This document shows, piece by piece, positions 41,938 through 50,788 of a stretch of DNA of 64,000 nucleotides; positions within the stretch are counted from its first letter, which is position 1; every line of letters starts with the position of its first letter. The DNA is from Aquamicrobium zhengzhouense (lineage in GTDB: Bacteria > Pseudomonadota > Alphaproteobacteria > Rhizobiales > Rhizobiaceae). Below the pieces are notes generated by a model, which saw only the letters and a program-made list of their open reading frames with translations, did no database searches and was not told the origin of the DNA. The position numbers were made by a program, and so were the translations under genes. The DNA lies in contig NZ_JADGMQ010000001.1 in NCBI RefSeq assembly GCF_016124105.1, forward strand, positions 124,001 through 188,000. Direction: 5' to 3'.

Positions 41938-42858
41938 TCAAAGACCGTCAGGAGCCATGCTCGGGCCGGTGCTTTTGGTCACGACTTTCGGCTTGCCGGC
42001 CTTACGCTCCCGGTAGAGCGTATAGATACCCGAAGCGACAACGATAGCAGAGCCGGTTAGGGTGAGGGCATCGGGAACGTCCCCGAAAACCAGATAGCCG
42101 AGGGCTATCGCCCAGAGGAGCCCTGTATATCGGAAAGAGGCGACAAATGAGAGGTCGCCCTCGCGCATCGACATGATCAGGAAGTGGTAGCCGAACAGGA
42201 GGATGACTGCGGCAGTCAGAATCAGGCCCAGATGATAGGAGCCCAGCGGCTGCCATCCGCCCTGAGGAACGATGATCAGGGCACCGGCGACCGTGACGAT
42301 CGCCGCCGTCAGAGTCGAGACGAGCATGGACGGGACTTCGCGGGGTATCCTGTTGGTTGCAAGATCGCGAAGTGCGCAGAATGCAACCGATATTAAGGTC
42401 AGGATGGAGTAGCCGGTAAAGCCCTCCATGCCAGGGCGTACGACGATCAACACCCCAATGAAGCCGGCTGCAATTGCCATCCAGCGCCGCCAGCCGACTT
42501 GCTCCGCCAGGAAAAGCGCCGCTCCCATCGTGACGGCCAATGGCAGTGCCTGCAGAATCGCGTGGACGTTTGCCAAGGGCATTTGCGACAACGCAGCCAT
42601 GAAGGTAAGGGTGGCACCTACCTCCCCGACACATCGCCACAAGACGCTGATGTGCAACAGCTTTCTGGAATGTGCGAACAGTCCTTTGCGCCAGACGATC
42701 ACCGCTATGATGGCCGTCGCGGCGCACCCTCGCACGAACAGGAGCTGGCCGAAGCTGATGTGCCCAATAACCGCTTTCGAGATCGCGTCGCTGATCGTGA
42801 AGCCAGCCATAGCAACAATCATGAAGATCGCGCTGCGCATGTTTGAGGAGAGGGGCAA
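41938..42858 (-). CDS. EamA/DMT family transporter
   Basis: The protein has 306 residues with about ten helices in two EamA repeats (first half from MVAMAGFTISDAISKAVIG, second from ILTLISVAFCALRDLATNRI). The DMT superfamily exports or imports metabolites; the cargo cannot be inferred. The C-terminal tail (about 20 residues after YRERKAGKPK) is hydrophilic. It is downstream of moaA on the same strand with a hairpin between, so it is probably separately transcribed. Confidence 0.88.
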   Translation of the reverse strand: MPLSSNMRSAIFMIVAMAGFTISDAISKAVIGHISFGQLLFVRGCAATAIIAVIVWRKGLFAHSRKLLHISVLWRCVGEVGATLTFMAALSQMPLANVHAILQALPLAVTMGAALFLAEQVGWRRWMAIAAGFIGVLIVVRPGMEGFTGYSILTLISVAFCALRDLATNRIPREVPSMLVSTLTAAIVTVAGALIIVPQGGWQPLGSYHLGLILTAAVILLFGYHFLIMSMREGDLSFVASFRYTGLLWAIALGYLVFGDVPDALTLTGSAIVVASGIYTLYRERKAGKPKVVTKSTGPSMAPDGL

Positions 42859-42924
42859 TTCAGGCTCCGGAATGGCAAGTTACGAAAGCAGTATTCCGCA
42901 ACCGTAAATTCCGCAACGTACAAC

Positions 42925-42945
42925 ATGGCCCAAACGCTGGGCCAT
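42925..42945. terminator. Hairpin downstream of moaA
   Basis: A perfect 8-bp stem with an AACGC loop lies just after the minus-strand moaA stop. The tail has few T residues; moderate terminator. Confidence 0.5.
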
Positions 42946-42951
42946 AAAATC

Positions 42952-43962
42952 TCAGCCGCCCGTTACACTCATATGGCGAGCAACTGCTGGTTTGCGTGTG
43001 CGCCGATCTATCACGAAGTCATGTCCCTTGGGCTTGCGGCTGATCGCTTCATCAATGGCGCGAGACACGGCTTCATCACCTTCGGACGCACGGAGCGCTG
43101 AGCGCAGGTCGGCCGCGTCGTCCTGACCAAGGCACATGTAAAGGGTGCCAGTGCAGGTAAGCCGCACGCGGTTGCAGCTCTCGCAGAAATTATGGGTCAT
43201 CGGCGTGATGAAGCCCAGCCGACCGCCAGTCTCCGCCACCTCAACATAGCGTGCCGGGCCGCCGGTCTTGTAAGGGATGTCGCTCAGCGTGAATTGCTGC
43301 TCCAGATCAGCCCGCAGCTTTGATAGCGGAAGATACTGGTCAGTTCGATCCAAATCGATCTCGCCCATCGGCATGGTTTCAATCACCGTGAGATCCATGC
43401 CGCGGCCATGCGCCCAGCGCAGCATGTCCGGGAGCTCGTGATCGTTGAAGCCCTTGAGCGCAACGGCGTTGATCTTGATCTTCAGGCCAGCTGCCTGTGC
43501 CGCATCGATCCCGCTCATCACCTTCGAGAAATCGCCCCAGCGTGTAATCTCGCGGAATTTCTGCGGATCGAGCGTGTCGAGCGAGACGTTGATGCGGCGA
43601 ACACCGAACTGGAACAGATCGTTCGCGAACCGCGATAGTTGCGAGCCGTTGGTCGTTAGCGTCAGCTCCTCAAGCGCGCCACTTTCCAAATGACGGGAAA
43701 GATCGCGGATGAGGTGCATGACGTTCCGACGTACCAGAGGCTCGCCTCCGGTCAGGCGCAGCTTGCGGACGCCCTTCGAGATGAAAACAGAGCAAAGGCG
43801 CTCGAGCTCTTCGAGAGTCAGCAGATCTTTCTTCGGCAGAAAAGACATATCTTCCGCCATGCAATAGGTGCAGCGGAAGTCACATCTGTCGGTGACCGAG
43901 ACGCGCAGGTAGGAAATTGCTCGCCCGAAGGGGTCTATCATGTCGCCGCTAGGAAATGCCAT
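42952..43962 (-). CDS. moaA: GTP 3',8-cyclase MoaA
   Basis: The protein has 336 residues. The radical-SAM cluster motif is Cys27, Cys31, Cys34 (CDFRCTYC). The second 4Fe-4S site lies in [21 protein letters not shown]. The protein ends with the Gly-Gly required for catalysis. It converts GTP to cyclic pyranopterin precursors, the first step of molybdenum cofactor synthesis. The gene is divergent from the DUF971 gene. MoCo made with it is needed by the CO dehydrogenase encoded 9 kb away. Confidence 0.96.
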   Translation of the reverse strand: MAFPSGDMIDPFGRAISYLRVSVTDRCDFRCTYCMAEDMSFLPKKDLLTLEELERLCSVFISKGVRKLRLTGGEPLVRRNVMHLIRDLSRHLESGALEELTLTTNGSQLSRFANDLFQFGVRRINVSLDTLDPQKFREITRWGDFSKVMSGIDAAQAAGLKIKINAVALKGFNDHELPDMLRWAHGRGMDLTVIETMPMGEIDLDRTDQYLPLSKLRADLEQQFTLSDIPYKTGGPARYVEVAETGGRLGFITPMTHNFCESCNRVRLTCTGTLYMCLGQDDAADLRSALRASEGDEAVSRAIDEAISRKPKGHDFVIDRRTRKPAVARHMSVTGG

Positions 43963-44131
43963 TGATCAAAGGTCCTCCGCCCGCCTGCACCATTGAGGCG
44001 CCAGCGTGTCTTTGGTTGAATGTCGGATAATACGTGAGCTAATTCAAGAGACGCCGCCGCGGCGATCTGGCAAGACGAATTACCCTGGAGTATCGTCCGG
44101 CCGAACTTACTCCAATATGTCGAGGTAATTT

Positions 44132-44485
44132 ATGAGTGCTCCCAGCGAGCTGAGGGTGTCTAAGGACCGGCGCCTGCTCACGGTGACATTCCCCGGCCAT
44201 CAGCCGTTCGAATTTTCTGCTGAAATGCTGCGCGTTTTGTCACCATCGGCAGAAGTGCAGGGGCACTCGCCGGATCAACGGGTTACCGTTCCGGGCAAAA
44301 TCGATGTCACGATTACGAAGATGGAGCCAGTCGGCAACTACGCGGTCCGGATCACGTTCAGTGACTTCCACGACACCGGCATCTTTACCTGGGACTATTT
44401 CCACGAGCTCGGCCACGAGCAAGACGCAAGATGGCAGAGCTATCTGGATGAACTCGCGGCCAAGGGACTATCAAGAGAAAAGTAG
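44132..44485 (+). CDS. DUF971 (gamma-butyrobetaine hydroxylase-like N-terminal) protein
   Basis: The protein has 117 residues. ELRVSKDRRLLTVTFPGHQPFEFSAEMLRVLSPSAEVQGH and ITFSDFHDTGIFTWDYFHELG are family features. DUF971 proteins are small cytoplasmic proteins often linked to Fe-S cluster handling and to the N-terminal domain of carnitine biosynthesis enzymes. It is divergent from moaA, so an Fe-S or MoCo role would fit, but this is inference. A strong terminator follows. Confidence 0.88.
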   Translation: MSAPSELRVSKDRRLLTVTFPGHQPFEFSAEMLRVLSPSAEVQGHSPDQRVTVPGKIDVTITKMEPVGNYAVRITFSDFHDTGIFTWDYFHELGHEQDARWQSYLDELAAKGLSREK

Positions 44486-44500
44486 CGAACGGACAAAAGA

Positions 44501-44525
44501 AAAGGCGCGTCCGAAACGCGCCTTT
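44501..44525. terminator. Bidirectional Rho-independent terminator
   Basis: A perfect 10-bp stem (44501-44510 with 44516-44525) with a CCGAA loop. On the minus strand it is followed by TTCTTTTGTCC. It separates the convergent DUF971 and bamE genes. Confidence 0.85.
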
Positions 44526-44546
44526 CGGTATCCAATGAAGGTGACG

Positions 44547-45044
44547 TCAGTTTCCGGTCGGCAGTTGCGGAGTGCCTGCGACACCCGTGATGAGCTGGCC
44601 GATAAAACTCTGATCCTTGCCGCCCGTCGGGGTCGTGCGGGAAATGAAGTCGAAGACCTTGCCGTCTTGCATCCCGTAATGGGCTACATTCTCAACCCGG
44701 CCATCCTGGCCAAGGTAGATCGCCAGGACCTGCTGGTCTGTGACGCGCGGGTTCATAAAGGCGACCGGACGACGGCGCGTCTGAGAAATGTAGTACAAGA
44801 CCTCATTGTCGAACGTGGCAGTTGTCGACGGCGAGCCAAGTGCAAGCAGAACCTGTTCGCGGCTCGAGCCCACCGGCACCATATCGATGGTATCCTGATC
44901 GATGACATAGCCATGAGTCAGGGTCTCGCTGGGCGTCAATTGGAGACTGTTCGTGGCGTTGCAGCCCGCGAGAAGGAGGGCGAGCCCAGCAGCCGCAAAT
45001 ACGCCACCCGCTTTGATGTTACGCGATCCCACCAGATACTCCAT
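44547..45044 (-). CDS. bamE: Outer membrane assembly lipoprotein BamE (SmpA/OmlA)
   Basis: The protein has 165 residues from ATG 45044. A lipoprotein signal with lipobox LLAGC near residue 28 is followed by DQDTIDMVPVGSSREQVLLALGSPS, the BamE fold signature. BamE is an outer-membrane lipoprotein of the BAM complex. Two starts are possible: ATG 45044 or the in-frame GTG at 45032 with GGAG upstream. It is divergent from the CBP3-type gene, with 111 bp between. Confidence 0.9.
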   Translation of the reverse strand: MEYLVGSRNIKAGGVFAAAGLALLLAGCNATNSLQLTPSETLTHGYVIDQDTIDMVPVGSSREQVLLALGSPSTTATFDNEVLYYISQTRRRPVAFMNPRVTDQQVLAIYLGQDGRVENVAHYGMQDGKVFDFISRTTPTGGKDQSFIGQLITGVAGTPQLPTGN

Positions 45045-45155
45045 CAAGTTCGTGTTCCCAGTACGGCTTGCACCGAACGGCAAAAGCGGTAAACCAGCTT
45101 TCAAAGCGATGCAACCGCGCTGCTTAGAGAAACCGCGTTCCAGAAGCCATTCGCC

Positions 45156-45695
45156 ATGTTCAAGTTCCTGCGGCTGTTTCGCCGCAACTCCAATCGCGAA
45201 GTCACGGATTCGCTCTACGAGGCGATCGTGGCATCTGCGCGGCAGCCGGTCTTCTATTCGCAGTGGGACGTTCCGGATACGCCGATCGGGCGGTACGAGA
45301 TGCTGTCGATCCACATGTTTTTGTTCTTGCAGAGGGCAAGCTCAGGATCTGATGCGCTTGTCCATCTTTCCCAGGATCTGACCGACGAATTTTTCAAGGA
45401 TGTCGATCATTCGCTGCGAGAGCTTGGGATTGGCGATGCTGGTGTTCCGAAGCGAATGAAAAAGTTGGCCAAGATGTTCTATGGCCGTGCCGATTCCTAT
45501 GCGCGTGCGCTGGCAGCCGAGGATAAAGAGGCGCTGGAGGCCGCGCTGTCACGCAACATTATGCCCCAACGAGATACGCCATGGCCACAAGTTGGACATT
45601 TGGCTTCCTATATAGAGCGAGCCACGAAATCGCTTGCCTCCCAAGAGGACAGTGAATTCCTCTCCGGTCGCATCAATTTCCCCGTCGCGGAGTAA
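45156..45695 (+). CDS. Ubiquinol-cytochrome c chaperone family protein (CBP3/UQCC1-like)
   Basis: The protein has 179 residues. SLYEAIVASARQPVFYSQWDVPDTPIGRYEMLSIHMFLFLQR and DLTDEFFKDVDHSLRELGIGD are the CBP3-domain signature shared with the mitochondrial complex III assembly factor. It probably assists assembly of the cytochrome bc1 complex. The next gene starts 8 bp later, on the same strand. Confidence 0.9.
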   Translation: MFKFLRLFRRNSNREVTDSLYEAIVASARQPVFYSQWDVPDTPIGRYEMLSIHMFLFLQRASSGSDALVHLSQDLTDEFFKDVDHSLRELGIGDAGVPKRMKKLAKMFYGRADSYARALAAEDKEALEAALSRNIMPQRDTPWPQVGHLASYIERATKSLASQEDSEFLSGRINFPVAE

Positions 45696-45702
45696 TCACG
45701 GG

Positions 45703-46251
45703 ATGTATGAAGACAAAGTCAGCCCGATCAGCAGCAGGGTCCAGGTATCACGGCTGCCAAAAAATGGGTTGGAAATCATCGTCGAAGCCGATGCCGAGCA
45801 GCGTGAAGCGTTGGCAGATGAGCATGATCTGCGTTCAGTCGAGACCTTTAAGGCGGTGCTGAACGTCACCGCATGGCGCAAGGGCGGAGTAAAGGTCGCG
45901 GGGCGGGTCAAAGCGGTCATCGTGCAGGACTGTGTCGTCACCCTCGAGCCAGTCGAGCAGGTGGTAGATGAGGAAGTCTCCGGACTCTTCCTGCCGGAAG
46001 GATCCAAGCTGGCGGTTCCCACCCGCTCGATCGAGGGGGAGATCCTGCTCGACGCCGAGGGAGAGGACAGTCCTGAGCTGTTCAGCGGGGACTTTGTCGA
46101 CGTCGGTCAACTTGCGGAAGAGTTCTTCGCCATGGGGATCGATCCTTATCCACGCCGACCCGATGCGCAGGTTGGCGTTACGGAAGAGGAAGATGAGGAG
46201 TCGAAAGGTCCGCTCTACGAGCAGCTCAAGGCATTGCAGAAGAAGTCCTAA
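45703..46251 (+). CDS. DUF177 (YceD) family protein
   Basis: The protein has 182 residues from ATG 45703; upstream in-frame codons overlap the previous gene. Features are VSRLPKNGLEIIVEADAEQREALA, VAGRVKAVIVQDCVVTLEPVEQ and an acidic C-terminus. YceD-type proteins are linked to 23S rRNA or ribosomal protein L32 metabolism and, in Rhizobiales, sit just before plsX. The order here matches. Confidence 0.88.
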   Translation: MYEDKVSPISSRVQVSRLPKNGLEIIVEADAEQREALADEHDLRSVETFKAVLNVTAWRKGGVKVAGRVKAVIVQDCVVTLEPVEQVVDEEVSGLFLPEGSKLAVPTRSIEGEILLDAEGEDSPELFSGDFVDVGQLAEEFFAMGIDPYPRRPDAQVGVTEEEDEESKGPLYEQLKALQKKS

Positions 46252-46364
46252 TTTCATCTGTTTGCTGTTGAATCCGGTTGTGCAGCAACCCAAAAACGCT
46301 ATTTTCGCCGAAACTTCGCCACCCTCCCCACGGTCTGGGGACCAGATACGAGACGAACCAGCAC

Positions 46365-47432
46365 TTGATACGCATCGCCATTGACGCCATGGGCGGAGAC
46401 CACGGGCCGGAGGTAGTTATTCCCGGCCTCGACAAGGTGGCTGAGCGCCGCCCTGATGTCCGCTTTCTGATTTTTGGCCGCCACGAGACGGTGATGCCGG
46501 TGCTCGCGCGCTATCCACGCGTTGAGCAAGCGTCCGAATTCTTCCACTGCGAGATCGCGGTCCGAATGGACGACAAGCCAAGCCAGGCGTTGCGCCAGGG
46601 TCGCTACAAATCGTCCATGTGGAGAGCGATTGAGGCGGTGAAGGACGGCAGCGCCGACGTTTGCGTTTCGGCCGGCAACACCGGCGCGCTTATGGCGATG
46701 TCGAAGTTTTGTCTTCGCACGATGGTTTCGATTGAGCGCCCTGCGATCGCTGCAATTTGGCCCACTGTGCGGGGGGAGAGTGTCGTCCTCGACGTCGGAG
46801 CAACGATCGGCGCGGATGCAGATCAGTTGATCGACTTCGCCATTCTCGGCTCGGCCATGGCCCGCTCCATCTTCGGGATCGAACGTCCCTCAGTCGGTTT
46901 GCTGAATGTAGGCGTTGAGGAGATTAAGGGCCAGGAGGAGGTCAAGGAGGCGGGACGCCTGCTGCGTGAAGCCAATCCGAAGTCGATGGACTATCACGGT
47001 TTTGTCGAGGGCGACGATATTGGCAAGGGTACCGTCGATGTTGTGGTGACCGAGGGTTTCGCCGGCAATATCGCACTCAAGACTGCGGAAGGCACTGCCA
47101 AGCAGATCGGGCAATATCTGCGCTCAGCCATGACGCGCACCTTGATGTCCAAGATCGGGGCGATATTTGCGCGGGATGCATTCCGGCGTCTGAAAGAGAA
47201 GATGGATGTGCGACGCGCAAATGGCGGCGTGTTCCTTGGTTTGAACGGCATTGTGGTCAAGAGCCACGGCGGCGCTGATGACGAAGGTTTTGCTGCAGCC
47301 GTGGACCTTGCTTACGACATGGGCCGTAGCAAGCTGATCGACGCCATCCGTCGCGATCTGGAAACATTCCATGGCAGTGCCGGAAAACGTGATGTAGCTG
47401 GCGCGAAAGATGCCGGCAGTGAGGATTTGTAA
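46365..47432 (+). CDS. plsX: Phosphate acyltransferase PlsX
   Basis: The protein has 355 residues. The start is taken as TTG 46365 (giving [20 protein letters not shown]), which matches the standard N-terminus; the frame is open upstream to 46278 but that part has no family similarity. Other motifs are [27 protein letters not shown] and [16 protein letters not shown]. PlsX makes acyl-phosphate from acyl-ACP for phospholipid synthesis. The fabH start follows the plsX stop by 3 bp, indicating an operon. Confidence 0.95.
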   Translation: MIRIAIDAMGGDHGPEVVIPGLDKVAERRPDVRFLIFGRHETVMPVLARYPRVEQASEFFHCEIAVRMDDKPSQALRQGRYKSSMWRAIEAVKDGSADVCVSAGNTGALMAMSKFCLRTMVSIERPAIAAIWPTVRGESVVLDVGATIGADADQLIDFAILGSAMARSIFGIERPSVGLLNVGVEEIKGQEEVKEAGRLLREANPKSMDYHGFVEGDDIGKGTVDVVVTEGFAGNIALKTAEGTAKQIGQYLRSAMTRTLMSKIGAIFARDAFRRLKEKMDVRRANGGVFLGLNGIVVKSHGGADDEGFAAAVDLAYDMGRSKLIDAIRRDLETFHGSAGKRDVAGAKDAGSEDL

Positions 47433-47435
47433 GTG

Positions 47436-48407
47436 ATGCTAAGATCAGTCGTGCGGGGGGTGGGCACTGCCCTGCCACGCCGCATTATGAAGAATGCCGA
47501 ATTCGAGACCATGATGGAGACGTCCGATGCCTGGATTGTCCAGCGCACCGGCATCAAGCAGCGGCACATCGCGGCGGAAGACGAAACGACAGCTTCACTT
47601 GGTGAGGCAGCTGCACGCGCTGCGCTCGACAATGCCGGCCTGACCCCTGACGATATTGATCTCATCGTCCTCGCAACTTCCACCCCGAACAACACGTTCC
47701 CGGCCACTTCGGTTGACATTCAGAACCGTCTTGGCATGCGTCATGGCTTTGCGTTTGACATGCAGGCTGTGTGCTCGGGTTTCGTTTACGCCGTCACGAC
47801 GGCTGACGCACTTTTGCGCGCTGGCGGAAATCGTCGCGCTCTGGTGATCGGCTCGGAGACCTTCTCGCGCATCCTTGACTGGGAAGATCGCACGACGTGC
47901 GTCCTCTTTGGCGATGGTGCGGGTGCAATCGTTCTCGAGGTCGAAGAGGGCGCGGGGGAGATGTCCGACCGTGGCATTCTCGCGACCAGCCTGCGCGCCG
48001 ACGGCAGCCACAAGGAAAAGCTCTTTGTCGATGGCGGTCCGTCGACGACTGGGACCGTCGGACATTTGAGGATGGAAGGGCGCGAAGTCTTCAAGCATGC
48101 CGTTGGAATGATCACGGATGTCATTGAAGACGTTTTCGCGAAGGGCGGCATTACTGCCGACGACCTGGACTGGTTTGTCCCGCATCAGGCCAACCGCCGG
48201 ATCATTGAGGCGTCTGCGAAAAAGCTTGGAATTGATCTTGAGAAGGTAGTTATCACCGTCGACCAGCACGGTAACACCTCGGCAGCCTCTGTTCCGTTGG
48301 CACTTGGGGCGGCGGTTGCGGATGGCCGGATCAAAAAGGGCGATCTTGTGCTGCTTGAAGCCATGGGGGGCGGTTTCACCTGGGGCGCAGTGCTTCTTCG
48401 CTGGTAA
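47436..48407 (+). CDS. fabH: 3-oxoacyl-ACP synthase III FabH
   Basis: The protein has 323 residues from ATG 47436. The catalytic triad is Cys113 (MQAVCSGF), His250 (VPHQANRR) and Asn280 (QHGNTSAAS). FabH starts fatty-acid synthesis by condensing acetyl-CoA with malonyl-ACP. It forms one transcription unit with DUF177 and plsX. An inverted repeat follows its stop. Confidence 0.97.
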   Translation: MLRSVVRGVGTALPRRIMKNAEFETMMETSDAWIVQRTGIKQRHIAAEDETTASLGEAAARAALDNAGLTPDDIDLIVLATSTPNNTFPATSVDIQNRLGMRHGFAFDMQAVCSGFVYAVTTADALLRAGGNRRALVIGSETFSRILDWEDRTTCVLFGDGAGAIVLEVEEGAGEMSDRGILATSLRADGSHKEKLFVDGGPSTTGTVGHLRMEGREVFKHAVGMITDVIEDVFAKGGITADDLDWFVPHQANRRIIEASAKKLGIDLEKVVITVDQHGNTSAASVPLALGAAVADGRIKKGDLVLLEAMGGGFTWGAVLLRW

Positions 48408-48418
48408 AAAAAAGATCG

Positions 48419-48455
48419 CCCCGCGCCGCATACCACTAAACTTGTGGGCGCGGGG
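48419..48455. terminator. GC-rich inverted repeat after fabH
   Basis: A perfect 9-bp stem (48419-48427 with 48447-48455) encloses a smaller stem. The best T-tract lies on the minus strand (GATCTTTTTTTT), which is odd because only plus-strand genes flank it. It may act on antisense transcripts or as a plus-strand Rho-independent terminator without a good tail. Confidence 0.45.
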
Positions 48456-48536
48456 TGCTTGACCTTGGCGGGTACATTCCTTAACGTCCCGAAATATTGA
48501 GCCTTTTTCAACACTTTGAAATGGTTGGACGACCCG

Positions 48537-48860
48537 ATGGGGGGAACTACAGTCACACGAGCTGACCTTGCCGAGGCCGTGTACCGTAAGGTTGGCCTAT
48601 CTCGGACGGAATCCGCTCAGCTCGTCGAGATGGTTCTCGATGAAATCTGTGAGGCGATTGTCCGTGGAGAGACGGTGAAATTGTCGTCGTTCGCAACCTT
48701 TCAGGTGCGTGACAAGAATGAGCGGGTAGGTCGCAACCCGAAGACTGGCGAGGAGGTTCCTATTCTTCCGCGCCGTGTCATGACCTTCAAGGCTTCGAAC
48801 GTGTTGAAGCAGCGTATCCTTGAAGCTCATCAGGAAGCTAACGGAAAGGGGCGCGACTAG
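48537..48860 (+). CDS. ihfA: Integration host factor subunit alpha
   Basis: The protein has 107 residues from ATG 48537, matching the typical alphaproteobacterial start ([20 protein letters not shown]). It has the DNA-bending arm region [24 protein letters not shown]-alpha forms a heterodimer with IHF-beta. The gene order fabH-ihfA-merR is typical for Rhizobiales. A frame extension begins at TTG 48516, unlikely to be used. Confidence 0.96.
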   Translation: MGGTTVTRADLAEAVYRKVGLSRTESAQLVEMVLDEICEAIVRGETVKLSSFATFQVRDKNERVGRNPKTGEEVPILPRRVMTFKASNVLKQRILEAHQEANGKGRD

Positions 48861-48953
48861 CGCCCTTCGTTTTGTGCGCAGTCCTCAGGTTGAATGACCT
48901 CGGCCAAGTATCTGTGATACCATACGATTCGTTCAATCGGAGCGCTTGATGAT

Positions 48954-49502
48954 ATGGACAAGAGCCCGGACGCTTTCCGCACGATCAGCGAAGTTGCCGA
49001 ACAGCTAGATCTACCCCAGCATGTCCTGCGTTTCTGGGAAACGCGGTTCACGCAGATTAAGCCCATGAAGAGGGGCGGTGGACGCCGCTACTATCGGCCA
49101 CAGGATGTGGAGCTCATCAAGGGCATCCGCCACATGCTCTATGATCAGGGTTATACGATCAAAGGCGTTCAGAAACTTCTGCGCGAAAACGGCGTGCAGT
49201 TCCTCGTTGCGGTCGGAAATGGCGATGTCGCTGCCATTGACCTGATCGCACAACGGCGACGCGCTGAGGCTGCTGCCGATGATGAGTTGAACCAGGAGGC
49301 GAGTAACCGCCTCGATAATGAAATGTTGGTGGGTCAGCCTCGGGTAAAACCCGGAAGGCGTTTCTTCGGTCTGGGTAAATCAGATGAAGATGGGCCTGTC
49401 AGCGCTGATGATGGTCGGCTGTCGAGGGATAATCGTGCGCTGCTGCAGGAAGCGCTATTTGATTTGCTTGAGTGCAAGCGACTGCTGGATCAGGTGCGGT
49501 AG
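48954..49502 (+). CDS. MerR family transcriptional regulator
   Basis: The protein has 182 residues. An N-terminal MerR HTH ([25 protein letters not shown], then [36 protein letters not shown]) is followed by a variable C-terminal part without Cys metal ligands. It is the usual gene after ihfA in Rhizobiales. The effector is unknown. Confidence 0.92.
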   Translation: MDKSPDAFRTISEVAEQLDLPQHVLRFWETRFTQIKPMKRGGGRRYYRPQDVELIKGIRHMLYDQGYTIKGVQKLLRENGVQFLVAVGNGDVAAIDLIAQRRRAEAAADDELNQEASNRLDNEMLVGQPRVKPGRRFFGLGKSDEDGPVSADDGRLSRDNRALLQEALFDLLECKRLLDQVR

Positions 49503-49520
49503 GGTGTCGTTTCGCCCGCG

Positions 49521-50126
49521 TTAGGCGCGGCTGAGTATCTGGTGGATCAGGCGCGGCGGCGGTGTCGCGTAACTGGTCGGAATTTGCTTGTATTCGACCA
49601 CCCAGTCCGAAAACCAGGTGATGCAATCGGCCAGCTCGTAGATCTCGCGAGCTGCATGCTCGATCTCGCTCACGGTGTACCTGGGCGTGCGCGCGGGGAG
49701 TTTCCTTTCGTCTCGAGGCGTCGGCGAAACCGAATCATCGCCGGACGAGGCATAGGCCGATAACCGAATTTGCGGTTGTGAGTTGCCTAGCGCCAGTTGG
49801 CGGCGATATTCTGCCAGCTCGAGCTGTACTGAATAGCTTTCATAGACGCGCGCTGACAGTTGATGCCATACCTGTCGAGCCCCTTCTTCTTCGACGCAGA
49901 GCTCAAACATTGCGGAAGTTACCTTAAGCTTCTGCTTGAACAAGACGATGTTGTCCCAAACAGCGCCGGCTGCGCCGGGATCTCGCGCATCCATGCACCG
50001 CGATAAGAAGTCGGTGAGGGAGTTTTCGAGGCGACACCAGTGATGAAGTGCACGCGCGATAGACGCCAGCATGTACTCGGTTTCAGATTCGTCGATCGCT
50101 CTCGCCACGCAATCAGTCCCCGTCAC
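49521..50126 (-). CDS. Hypothetical helical protein
   Basis: The protein has 201 residues if GTG 50126 is used; an alternative is ATG 50072, which would shorten it by 18 residues. No signal peptide or membrane segment is visible. The sequence is mostly helical (SIARALHHWCRLENSLTDFLSRCM, then a linker at about 118-140 rich in Ser, Pro and Arg, then SEIEHAAREIYELADCITWFSDWVV). I do not recognise the family. A palindrome at 50161-50178 lies just upstream. It converges with the MerR gene across 18 bp. Confidence 0.65.
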   Translation of the reverse strand: MTGTDCVARAIDESETEYMLASIARALHHWCRLENSLTDFLSRCMDARDPGAAGAVWDNIVLFKQKLKVTSAMFELCVEEEGARQVWHQLSARVYESYSVQLELAEYRRQLALGNSQPQIRLSAYASSGDDSVSPTPRDERKLPARTPRYTVSEIEHAAREIYELADCITWFSDWVVEYKQIPTSYATPPPRLIHQILSRA

Positions 50127-50544
50127 GTCGATGTCTCTGTGTATGGTTTATATACTAGCGGTTTCCTTGAAAGGAAACAGACATATTATTTTCGAAAAAT
50201 AAAGATGTTGGTAAAAATTAGTGCAATTGGTGGATGGAAGGTAAGATACTTATATTTAGCCGGATATATATTGGGTTTTTGTGTGTACGGTATCGTGCGT
50301 ACAAATAGCCGGGGATTCTGAGCTGTTGAGTAGATATTATATCGATCTTGCCAAGAAGCGGCGCCAGGCGGCTAAGCGGGCGCAAGTGGTCGAGTTTCCA
50401 CTGAGTTCGGAAAAATTGGACTTGCTTCACGGGGCGGCAATCTGTAGGGCTTCCATCGTTCGGAACGCAGCGTGAGCGCTGGCTTACGGCATAGCCAAGG
50501 CACAGCCGTTCAGTTTCCGAGTTGTCATGAGCAATCATGACGCT

Positions 50545-50556
<12 letters not shown>
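50127..50556. other. AT-rich intergenic region, 430 bp
   Basis: Bases 50140-50290 are much more AT-rich than the surroundings (TATATAC, TATTATTTTCG, GGATATATATTGGG). The region holds a palindrome (50161-50178) and a frame at 50281-50475 without a ribosome site. It separates the hypothetical gene and tRNA-Pro. I find no second gene. Confidence 0.5.
50161..50178. promoter_or_regulatory. Palindrome upstream of the hypothetical gene
   Basis: GTTTCCTT-GA-AAGGAAAC, 8-bp perfect arms with a 2-base centre, lies 35-52 bp upstream of the minus-strand start at 50126, next to a TATATAAAC stretch that could be its -10. A candidate operator; the regulator is unknown. Confidence 0.45.
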
Positions 50557-50641
<85 letters not shown>

Positions 50642-50788
50642 CAATCCTGCCTTCCGTTCCTTTCCAGTGCTAGAAGCGTCGACATGTTGCGGGTCTCGAA
50701 GCGCGTTGGTTCTTGACGTTGAATTCGGGACTGGCGGATGTAAAGGTGAGCCCGGGAGGAGCCGTAGCGTCGGGAGAATGCTACGGCG

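Noticed and set aside
47595-48431. 278-residue frame antisense to fabH
   Set aside because: It is the opposite strand of a clear FabH with full catalytic triad; long antisense frames are expected in GC-rich DNA.
50281-50475. 64-residue frame in the AT-rich spacer before tRNA-Pro
   Set aside because: It has no ribosome site, an unusual start context and no recognisable family features.
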